Shown: one piece after another, positions 1-4,917 of the stretch
Numbering within the stretch: position 1 is the first letter of the stretch
Layout of the letters: each line of letters begins with the position of its first letter
NCBI GenBank assembly: GCA_027623875.1
Contig: JAQBUS010000046.1
Location: forward strand, 1 to 7,161
DNA: 7,161 nucleotides
Origin: Pseudomonadota bacterium
GTDB lineage: Bacteria > Pseudomonadota > Alphaproteobacteria > Rhodobacterales > Rhodobacteraceae
Direction: 5' to 3'
Translations under genes and position numbers: made by a program
The notes under the pieces: generated by a model
Database searches by the model: none
What the model saw: the letters and a program-made list of their open reading frames with translations, nothing else
Told to the model about the DNA's origin: nothing

Positions 1-84
1 TCCAAACCCGGGCATATAGGCTTTTAAGTTTTGTTTATTTTTAAATATTTGGGCGTGCGACTTGATTTCTCTGGTTTCACTCAT
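1..84 (-). CDS. 5' end of a leftward gene, product uncertain (partial)
   Basis: An open frame starts at ATG 84-82 on the minus strand and runs off the left edge after 28 codons, beginning MSETREIKSHAQIF and reaching LKAYMPGFG at the edge. A good Shine-Dalgarno GGAGG (98-94) lies 9 bases before the ATG, which is the main support for this being a real gene start. There is no signal peptide: the N-terminus is charged and soluble-looking. It is divergent from the MarR-family gene at 158, so it is the natural target of that regulator. A '...MPGFG' segment about 25 residues in recalls the N-termini of carboxymuconolactone decarboxylase/AhpD-like proteins, but that is a weak impression from 28 residues and should not be used as an annotation. 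Confidence 0.6.
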   Translation of the reverse strand, partial: MSETREIKSHAQIFKNKQNLKAYMPGFG

Positions 85-112
85 TTCAACATTCCTCCAT
101 ATTGGTATTAAA

Positions 113-153
113 TGTAACAGTTGTAATTGTAACTAACAAGAACTAAAGTTCTT
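113..153. promoter_or_regulatory. Probable MarR operator and divergent promoter region
   Basis: The 73-bp spacer between two divergent starts carries AAGAACT-AA-AGTTCTT (138-153), a perfect inverted repeat ending 4 bases before the MarR start codon. It is preceded by three short direct repeats: TGTAAC 113-118, TGTAAT 122-127 and TGTAAC 128-133. On the minus strand TTACAA (132-127) and TAATAC (110-105) could be -35/-10 hexamers with a 16-base spacer for the leftward gene; on the plus strand TTGTAA (121-126) could be a -35. MarR dimers are known to bind palindromes of about this size in such spacers and to repress both genes. The binding role is inferred. Confidence 0.5.
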
Positions 154-157
154 AATT

Positions 158-592
158 ATGAGTAAGATTCGAACATTTGATATGCATAAATTTTTACCAT
201 ATTTACTGAATCAGGCTTCAGAAAAAAGCGGTTTGGCATTTGAAAGACATTATAAGGCGCGATACGGCATGCTTAGAGCTGAGTGGAGAGTTATGTTTCA
301 TTTAGGAAGCTTCGGTTCCTTGTCAGCGACGGATATAACTTTCAGGGCTCTTATGCATAAGACAAAAATTAGTCGTGCTGTAAGAGCTTTAGAGTTAAAA
401 GGTTTTCTCAAAAGAGCAAGGCAGAAATTAGACAGAAGATCTGAATCACTGCAGTTAACGGCACTAGGTTTTAGGGCTTTTGAGAAACTTAGGATTGTAG
501 CTGGAGAATTCGATAAAGAGATTTGTAAAGGTTTGCCAGAAGCTGACCTCATGGTCTTACGTAAATGCTTAAGTAAACTTGCAAAAAATTAG
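158..592 (+). CDS. MarR-family winged-helix transcriptional regulator
   Basis: The 144-residue length is standard for MarR proteins, which are cytoplasmic homodimers whose DNA binding is usually released by small phenolic ligands or oxidants. An N-terminal dimerisation helix (about 8-35) is followed by the winged-helix domain. The helix at about 67-81 (KTKISRAVRALELKGF) is the likely recognition helix, and the wing has the family signature DRRSESLQLTALG at 92-104, with the usual D-x-R arginine cluster. A C-terminal helix (about 106-143) completes the dimer interface. Cys123 and Cys137 are present, but neither sits at a position I can link to known redox-sensing MarR proteins. ATG 158 is used because it directly follows the operator-like palindrome; no strong Shine-Dalgarno is visible. 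The regulator probably controls itself and the divergent gene at 1-84. Its ligand cannot be read from the sequence. Confidence 0.9.
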   Translation: MSKIRTFDMHKFLPYLLNQASEKSGLAFERHYKARYGMLRAEWRVMFHLGSFGSLSATDITFRALMHKTKISRAVRALELKGFLKRARQKLDRRSESLQLTALGFRAFEKLRIVAGEFDKEICKGLPEADLMVLRKCLSKLAKN

Positions 593-632
593 TGTCTTGT
601 GGCCATTATTTCTTAAAGTTATAAAATGAAGT

Positions 633-1223
633 ATGTTGGACCAGAAAACCATCGATATTTACAATAGTAAAGCTGATGAATATTCGCGCTTAGTGGACTT
701 TAGCCCAAGTGGTTATCTTGAGGATTTTATCAATTTGTTTTCCAAAGGGTCAAAGATCTTGGATTTGGGGTGCGGAACCGGGGTTGCCTCTGAATTCATG
801 ATGAAACAAGGGTTAGTTCCAGATCCAGTGGATGGTTCAGAAGAGATGGTTAAGCTTTCCAACCAAAAGCCAGGACTTTGTGCCCGTTTATGTGCTTTCG
901 ACGAGTTGGATTTAGATGTTAAATATAGTGGGGTTTACGCGCACTTTAGTTTACTTCATCTGAAAAAGCACGCTTTTTTGGAATGCCTGAGTGTTATCAA
1001 AGAGATGGTATTGCAGGATGGAACTCTTGTTTTGGGTATGAAGGCCGGCACGGGAGAAAGAAGAGATAGTTTAGGTAGGTTTTACGCTTACTATACAGAG
1101 CCAGAGTTGCAATCGTATTTCCACAGTATCAATTTTACAGTTACTAACTGTTATTCTGGGAAGTCTCTCGGGTTGTCGGGGGATGTTGAGCCATGGTTGG
1201 TGATGTTTGGTCGGAAACTGTGA
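633..1223 (+). CDS. Class I SAM-dependent methyltransferase, substrate unknown
   Basis: The 196-residue protein is a small stand-alone Rossmann-fold methyltransferase. Motif I, KILDLGCGTG, is at 41-50 and binds S-adenosylmethionine. The acidic residue after strand beta-2 that contacts the ribose hydroxyls is probably Asp67 in PVDGSEEM. The segment YAHFSLLHL at about 102-110 fits motif IV/post-IV. The N-terminal part (IYNSKADEYSRL, 9-20) resembles the start of UbiE/Methyltransf_11/25-like enzymes. There is no membrane segment, so it is presumably cytoplasmic. It starts 40 bases after the MarR stop with only a weak ribosome binding site; ATG 626 is out of frame and short. It could be read from the MarR promoter. 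The substrate cannot be deduced, and annotation beyond 'methyltransferase domain protein' would be guesswork. Confidence 0.88.
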   Translation: MLDQKTIDIYNSKADEYSRLVDFSPSGYLEDFINLFSKGSKILDLGCGTGVASEFMMKQGLVPDPVDGSEEMVKLSNQKPGLCARLCAFDELDLDVKYSGVYAHFSLLHLKKHAFLECLSVIKEMVLQDGTLVLGMKAGTGERRDSLGRFYAYYTEPELQSYFHSINFTVTNCYSGKSLGLSGDVEPWLVMFGRKL

Positions 1224-1295
1224 AGCCCATTCCTGACAACACAATTTTTTTTTTACGCGCTCACGCCCCTGCATTCTACTAAAAAGGGACGCCTG

Positions 1296-2546
1296 ATGAA
1301 AAAAATTTACTATGACTTGACCGAATTGATGAATGCCGGAGGTGGAAAATTTCGCTATTATGGTATCGCTCGCGTAGTTGCCGAAGTTGCAAATTGCGCG
1401 GCAGTGAAATTCCCAGAAACCGTTTTCGTAATCCATTCTCAAGATCACGATAAGTTCTTTCGCATTTATCCCAACCCTGAGAACTTGCCACGCAAGAGAG
1501 CTTTCGGCTTGCCTGAAATACAAACGATTCGATATCGCGAGCGCACTTATCGCAAGGATGCAGAGGCACTTTTCACCAAAACACTTTTACCATTCGTACG
1601 TTGGATGAACTTGAGGCGCTGGAAAACACATCAAGGCGTTCTCGAAGATGTCGATATGAGTGATGGAGTTTTTTATTCGGCTGCTCGACCTAGGCTGATT
1701 TTGAATATGATGATGACGATCAACCGCCAAATGCAAAATGTTGAAGTAGTGCCCATGGTGCATGATCTTATCCCACTGCATAATTTTAATGGGATCAAAA
1801 CAACTAGTTTTGGCAATAACTTCTATCATGATACTAACTTTATTTTACAAAATTGTAGACATCAAATTGCCAATTCACAATTCACAAAAGACGACATAGA
1901 AGCTTATTGCGCGGCAGAGAATATCCCAAAACCTCAAAACATAACCGCTGTCCCCCTCGTTCATGAAATTTTGGAAAGTGGAGAAAGTTTTGAGATTGAC
2001 CTCCCGCAAAAGCCTTACTTTTTGATGGTTGGCACTATGCTCGGTCGCAAAAATTTAAATGTTGTTCTTGACGCATATCTTGAACATTTGACCAAGTTAG
2101 TTGATCCACCAATGCTTGTGCTGGCTGGAGCAATTCGAAAACTCACGATCCAAGCCTTAAAAAGTGGAAAGTATAAACCGATAGCCCATCATGTCGAGAT
2201 GATAGCAAATCCCAATGAAACAGATCTCAAGCGCCTCTACGAAGGGGCGCGGGGATTGATTCTTCCAAGCCACATCGAAGGATGGGGGCTACCTGCTGGT
2301 GAGGCGCTCTGGTGTGGCACTCCCGTCATTTTTTCGGATATCCCCGTATTTAGGGAGGTCTGCGGTGACCTTGGATTGTATTTTGATCCAAACGATCATG
2401 AAAAGTTATCGGGATACATGCTTCAGCTTTTTGAGGATAGCGAAGAATACCTTTCTTTGAAACAAAAAATTAGCAGTATCAAACCGAAGTTGAGAACCTG
2501 GAAGATGGTAACTTATCAACTGTTTGACGTTTTGAAGAACACTTAA
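1296..2546 (+). CDS. Glycosyltransferase family 4 (GT-B) protein
   Basis: The 416-residue protein has a GT-B layout: an N-terminal acceptor domain (about 1-215, with MVHDLIP at 154-160) and a C-terminal nucleotide-sugar-binding domain (about 235-410). The donor domain shows VGTMLGRKN at 245-253, the usual Arg-Lys diphosphate-binding site, and the GT4 retaining E-x7-E motif, Glu328 and Glu336, in LPSHIEGWGLPAGEALWCG. Such enzymes transfer sugars from nucleotide donors to exopolysaccharide, O-antigen or other glycan acceptors at the cytoplasmic face of the membrane. There are no transmembrane helices. The Shine-Dalgarno AAGGGA (1284-1289) lies 6 bases before the ATG. It is unusual in standing without other polysaccharide genes in view, so its pathway is open. 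It converges on the broken azoR with only 20 bases between the stop codons and no terminator hairpin. The specific sugar and acceptor are unknown. Confidence 0.92.
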   Translation: MKKIYYDLTELMNAGGGKFRYYGIARVVAEVANCAAVKFPETVFVIHSQDHDKFFRIYPNPENLPRKRAFGLPEIQTIRYRERTYRKDAEALFTKTLLPFVRWMNLRRWKTHQGVLEDVDMSDGVFYSAARPRLILNMMMTINRQMQNVEVVPMVHDLIPLHNFNGIKTTSFGNNFYHDTNFILQNCRHQIANSQFTKDDIEAYCAAENIPKPQNITAVPLVHEILESGESFEIDLPQKPYFLMVGTMLGRKNLNVVLDAYLEHLTKLVDPPMLVLAGAIRKLTIQALKSGKYKPIAHHVEMIANPNETDLKRLYEGARGLILPSHIEGWGLPAGEALWCGTPVIFSDIPVFREVCGDLGLYFDPNDHEKLSGYMLQLFEDSEEYLSLKQKISSIKPKLRTWKMVTYQLFDVLKNT

Positions 2547-2566
2547 TGCCCCTTACATTCATCTGA

Positions 2567-3156
2567 TTACAGTTGACCTATCAACGCATCGACTGCCGCA
2601 TCAGCACGGGTTAATGCCTGATCATCCTTAAAGCGTTTTTCAGCAGCGATAAATGTAACATCTGTGACCCCAATGAAGCCAAGAATATAACGTATATAGC
2701 CACTTGCGAAATCAATATCTGATCCAAATTGTGTACCACCTGAGGCAAAGCAAACGATTGCCCTTTTCCGGATCATCAGCCTCTTGGGACCATCTTCTGA
2801 ATAGGCAAAAATCTTTCGACCGCGGCAGACCAGATTGATCCATAGCTTTAGGCTGGCCGGGATTGAGAAGTTGTAGAGAGCCACGCCAATAATCAAGGTA
2901 TCAGCCGCTTCGATTTCGGCGATCAGCGTGCCAGACAAGGTTAAGTTTTTCTCTGATCGTCAGTGCGATCATCGGTCGTTGTTGTGTCGGCCTTTATCCA
3001 TGCGCGTTCCAATTGCGGGAGACGCTTATCAAGATCGCGAACGGTTACGTCTGGTGACTTTCCAAGCGTGTATAACCTATCAAGGATAAGGTTAGGCAAA
3101 CGGCGGCTCTGCCCGGTTTCAGTTTGTTCGCTGCTATCAATACGAAGAACTCTCAT
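2567..3156 (-). pseudogene. azoR: FMN-dependent NADH-azoreductase, frameshifted
   Basis: Two abutting minus-strand frames together make one AzoR protein. The first (3156 to stop at 2943-2941) encodes the start, with MRVLRIDSSEQTETGQSRR matching the FMN-phosphate loop. The second (open from the 2940s down to 2567) encodes the flavodoxin-like rest: LYNFSIPASLKLWI, then a SGG loop, then LGFIGVTDVTF. Adding one A to the A5 run at 2950-2946 changes RKT-stop into RKNLTLSGTLIAEI, which aligns without gaps to the corresponding helix of E. coli AzoR (RQQEALALSDELIAEL), and restores a 196-residue protein (family about 200). Intact AzoR is a cytoplasmic homodimer reducing quinones and azo dyes with NAD(P)H. 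The span is 590 bases, not a multiple of three. Causes could be a recent deletion, an assembly error or, less likely, -1 slippage at A-AAA. Base composition looks more GC-rich than the aroQ side. The usual Met before YNF is Leu here. Confidence 0.88.
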
Positions 3157-3381
3157 AGAGATGTCATTATTACAAGTTAACCTGAATTGATATATAAGTC
3201 ATTTTTTTTCCTACATTCAGTTTTATACTGTTCTCTTAAATGCTTTGCATGGTTGGTTTCTAGCTATCGCCCTTGACGAATTAACCACTGGCGTTTGCAG
3301 ACCGAAACTAGTCGAAGCATTGGCTGGGCGGTTGGCATTGCGCAGCCACCTAGCAAATATTCATTTTCAAGATTTTTGAGC
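3157..3381. other. Spacer between azoR and the Cys-rich mini-gene
   Basis: This 225-bp stretch holds the azoR leader and upstream region and no convincing gene. The longest plausible minus-strand reading frame (3338-3264, 24 codons, preceded by AGGTGG) encodes a basic peptide with no recognisable feature. A CAGT-N5-ACTG inverted repeat lies at 3218-3230 and overlaps the putative azoR -10. There is a T8 run at 3202-3209 without an associated hairpin. Confidence 0.5.
3218..3250 (-). promoter_or_regulatory. Candidate azoR promoter with shared 11-bp element
   Basis: On the minus strand ATGCAAAGCAT (3250-3240), itself a near-palindrome with arms ATGC/GCAT around AAA, is followed by TATAAA (3227-3222). 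If the first six bases of the element serve as the -35, the spacer is exactly 17 bases. The -10 is embedded in a CAGT-N5-ACTG inverted repeat (3230-3218). The same 11-bp element recurs upstream of the leftward mini-gene at 3540-3530. The -35 match to TTGACA is poor (3 of 6), so an activator site or a non-housekeeping promoter is as likely as a sigma-70 promoter. Confidence 0.35.
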
Positions 3382-3495
3382 CTAGGGTGTTTCATAGGTG
3401 GTTTTTTTTTGATATTCTTCTTCAGAGAGAGCATGCCACCCGATACAGTTGCCTGTTGGAGAACGGCCACATCCACATTTCGGTAATTCAGGCAT
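3382..3495 (-). CDS. 37-residue Cys-rich mini-protein, CDGSH-like signature
   Basis: A short minus-strand frame starts at ATG 3495-3493 and stops at TAG 3384-3382. It encodes PKCGCGRSPTGNCIGWH at 5-21, followed by the acidic LSEEEYQKK helix. The spacing Cys7-x-Cys9-x7-Cys17-x3-His21 closely matches the CDGSH iron-sulfur signature C-x-C-x2-S/T-x3-P-x-C-D-G-x-H, with one residue fewer in the loop and CIGWH in place of CDGSH. These three Cys and one His would be the [2Fe-2S] ligands. I also have the impression that short bacterial proteins with a C-G-C-G-R-S-P-T-G motif are conserved as hypothetical proteins, which I cannot verify here. There is no signal peptide or membrane segment. The Shine-Dalgarno is weak (GAG 3507-3505, 9 bases upstream). 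The gene is codirectional with azoR and shares its upstream element. A run of nine A (3410-3402) lies in codons 29-32. The cluster assignment is inferred. Confidence 0.72.
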   Translation of the reverse strand: MPELPKCGCGRSPTGNCIGWHALSEEEYQKKTTYETP

Positions 3496-3511
3496 TTTTT
3501 TTAACTCGTAT

Positions 3512-3540
3512 TTTTAGTTGTGTCTTTTTATGCTTTGCAT
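3512..3540 (-). promoter_or_regulatory. Second copy of the ATGCAAAGCAT element, upstream of the mini-gene
   Basis: The minus-strand element ATGCAAAGCAT (3540-3530) is identical over 11 bases to the one in front of azoR. At the same 17-base offset it has CTAAAA (3517-3512) where azoR has TATAAA. It ends 34 bases before the mini-gene ATG. If the -10 call is right the leader would be only about 10 bases and would barely include a Shine-Dalgarno, so the element may instead be a regulator site. The identity is seen directly; the function is inferred. Confidence 0.35.
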
Positions 3541-3648
3541 CACTAATTCCCACAATGAGTGAATTTGCGCATATATTGAGCGTAAAGAAGGCATAGATAT
3601 ATAGACATCAATAGTGAGCAGTTAGTTGAGTTTAAGTTACTACTGTAC

Positions 3649-3677
3649 TTGATCAAATCTTTTATTATGTTCATTAT
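3649..3677 (+). promoter_or_regulatory. Candidate aroQ promoter
   Basis: TTGATC (3649-3654) and CATTAT (3672-3677) are separated by 17 bases, each matching the sigma-70 consensus at 4 of 6 positions. They lie about 50-75 bases upstream of the aroQ ATG. TTGATC is part of the palindrome TTGATCAA. The call is weak and based on spacing only. Confidence 0.3.
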
Positions 3678-3700
3678 GTTGCGAACAACTCAACATTCGC
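3664..3700. repeat. Nested direct and inverted repeats before aroQ
   Basis: ATTATGTT occurs twice with a 9-base period (3664-3671 and 3673-3680). The second copy runs into an inverted repeat ATGTTG (3676-3681)/CAACAT (3691-3696), which interlocks with GCGAA (3681-3685)/TTCGC (3696-3700). This lies directly downstream of the candidate aroQ -10 and could be an operator or an mRNA leader hairpin. The repeats are seen; the role is not known. Confidence 0.4.
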
Positions 3701-3725
3701 GGTTTTGTATAGAGAAAGACATCTA

Positions 3726-4163
3726 ATGGATAAGCTAGTTTATATAATTAATGGACCAAATTTGAATCTTCTTGGAATGCGACAGCCAGAGATCTATGGA
3801 AGTGTTACGCTTCAAGAAATTGAAAAAACCTGCGGTGATATTGGCGACCAATTAGGATTTAATACCTTGTTCATGCAATCAAATCATGAGGGCGAAATTA
3901 TCGACTTAATTCATGATGCTAGAGGTAAGGCCGACGGAGTAATTATTAATCCCGGAGCTTTTAGTCATACGTCGGTTGCGATATTGGACGCCTTAAATGC
4001 CTACGACGGTATCGTGGTGGAGGTACATATCTCCAACATCCATAAGAGAGAAGAGTTCAGACATAAGTCTTATGTCTCCTTGAGGGCAGAGGCTGTAATT
4101 TGTGGGTTTGGAGTTGACGGATACCAAATAGCATTAAAACATTTAGGAAAGGCTATAAGGTGA
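3726..4163 (+). CDS. aroQ: Type II 3-dehydroquinate dehydratase
   Basis: The 145-residue enzyme converts 3-dehydroquinate to 3-dehydroshikimate, the third step of the shikimate pathway, as a cytoplasmic dodecamer; type II enzymes can also serve quinate breakdown. All type II hallmarks are present at the same numbering as the well-known M. tuberculosis enzyme: GPNLNLLG at 10-17 with Asn12, Arg19 and catalytic Tyr24 on the flexible lid, NPGAFSHTS with Asn75 and His81, VEVHISN with Glu99 and the catalytic His101, and Arg112 in EEFRHKS. ATG 3726 is chosen because AGAGAAAGA (3711-3719) gives a ribosome binding site 6 bases upstream and the protein then begins at the family position; an in-frame TTG at 3705 would add seven atypical residues. 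The stop overlaps the GTG start of the lipoprotein gene, implying coupling. The usual accB-accC neighbours seen in many proteobacteria are absent. Confidence 0.97.
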   Translation: MDKLVYIINGPNLNLLGMRQPEIYGSVTLQEIEKTCGDIGDQLGFNTLFMQSNHEGEIIDLIHDARGKADGVIINPGAFSHTSVAILDALNAYDGIVVEVHISNIHKREEFRHKSYVSLRAEAVICGFGVDGYQIALKHLGKAIR

Positions 4164-4792
4164 ATTTCAGAAAAGTTGGATTAATTTTTGCAAGTTTTAT
4201 TTTTTTAATTTCTTGCAAAGCAGAGGAAGTTGAGATCGCGCTGAAGGCTGAGGATATTTTTTCTGCAGCGCAGGGGGAAGAGCAATCCGTAGAGTTTACT
4301 GCTACCTTTTCAATCTTCGGAGAGCTGGATGACGAGCAGAGAGTTCAAGTGAACGCTCTAGAAAACATCTTAGATGAGTACATGGATATAAGTGATTTTG
4401 AGTTAGAAACCTCGAGTATGGGGTACACCGTTACTATAGAAGGTGAAATGCCTCTAACTAGTAATACAGACGTTAAGGATCCATATTTTCTTAACGCAAC
4501 TGATTCCGACATTCTGACCGGTTATACACAGTTATCCCTTATGACAGGAGATAAATTCGACAATCTTAAGTCTGACATGCAGGCCATTAATTTTATGCTT
4601 TCGCCGGATGAGTTTCATCCAACAAAATTTAAGCTTAAAGGAAAAAGCATTCAAGTTGTTGCGCCAGCAGTTGAAATTAACGGAGAGTCATATCTTTTAT
4701 ACAGTCAGGAAATCGATGGACGCGTTTCTCTCTCTTTTAAAGGTGGCGCTTTTGATTCAGTAGGAGCAGGTTTTTTTATAAAGAAAAATTAA
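4160..4792 (+). CDS. Predicted lipoprotein of unknown function
   Basis: The 210-residue protein begins with a type II signal peptide: Arg4-Lys5, a hydrophobic core (6-17) and a lipobox L16-I17-S18-C19, so Cys19 should be lipidated and the protein anchored in the periplasm or outer membrane. Lys at +2 does not match the Asp inner-membrane retention signal. The mature part is acidic in its first half, rich in alternating polar and hydrophobic residues (EFTATFSIFG, YTVTIEGEM, SLSFKGGAF) and ends in a Gly/Phe-rich segment, which suggests a beta-rich fold. It has no other Cys. It starts with GTG inside the aroQ stop (GTGA overlap), with Shine-Dalgarno AGGAAAGG (4145-4152) 7 bases upstream, so it is co-transcribed and probably translationally coupled with aroQ. 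I do not recognise a family. A role linked to aroQ cannot be deduced; a binding or assembly lipoprotein is only a guess. Confidence 0.85.
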   Translation: MNFRKVGLIFASFIFLISCKAEEVEIALKAEDIFSAAQGEEQSVEFTATFSIFGELDDEQRVQVNALENILDEYMDISDFELETSSMGYTVTIEGEMPLTSNTDVKDPYFLNATDSDILTGYTQLSLMTGDKFDNLKSDMQAINFMLSPDEFHPTKFKLKGKSIQVVAPAVEINGESYLLYSQEIDGRVSLSFKGGAFDSVGAGFFIKKN

Positions 4793-4917
4793 GAGTTGCA
4801 AAAAATTGGGCTTATGGAGAGGTTCAGCTTGATCAATTTTTTAAGGAATATTAATTTAAGAGGTACTGGAAAGTGGTGACTCTTTCTGAATTTCTTTTTT
4901 AACTTAGGAGACATGAA

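Larger units (their letters stand above)
3496..3725. other. Divergent spacer between mini-gene and aroQ
   Basis: The 230-bp AT-rich spacer separates the leftward mini-gene from rightward aroQ and should hold the promoters for both. No gene is supported in it: a 13-codon frame at 3554-3595 (MSEFAHILSVKKA) has no ribosome binding site. No Rho-independent terminator is visible. Confidence 0.5.

Noticed and set aside
298..552. 84-codon minus-strand frame opposite the MarR gene
   Set aside because: It lies entirely within a clearly recognised MarR protein on the other strand and has no family features.
1243..1252. Run of T after the methyltransferase stop, as a possible terminator
   Set aside because: No stable hairpin precedes the T run.
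1071..1569. Two minus-strand frames of 96 and 150 codons opposite the methyltransferase and glycosyltransferase
   Set aside because: They overlap each other and two well-supported genes, and their translations show no domain.
2963..3190. 75-codon plus-strand frame opposite the azoR 5' part
   Set aside because: It is a shadow of the reconstructed azoreductase reading frame and has an atypical, Ser/Arg-rich composition.
3264..3338. 24-codon minus-strand frame starting MPTAQPMLR after AGGTGG
   Set aside because: Only the ribosome binding site supports it. The peptide has no recognisable motif, and no homology can be claimed.
3346..3410. CCACCTA/TAGGTGG stem followed by nine T, looking like a plus-strand intrinsic terminator or small-RNA end
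   Set aside because: The loop is 42 bases, no plus-strand gene precedes it, and the T run is the A9 run of the minus-strand mini-gene, so coding explains it.
3450..3502. TGCCTG/CAGGCA stem followed by eight T, a second terminator-like signal
   Set aside because: The right arm and T run coincide with the start codon region and leader of the minus-strand mini-gene, the loop is 33 bases, and no upstream plus-strand transcript is supported.
4814..4879. 21-codon plus-strand frame (MERFSLINFLRNINLRGTGKW) between the lipoprotein and M20D genes
   Set aside because: It has no ribosome binding site and no recognisable family.
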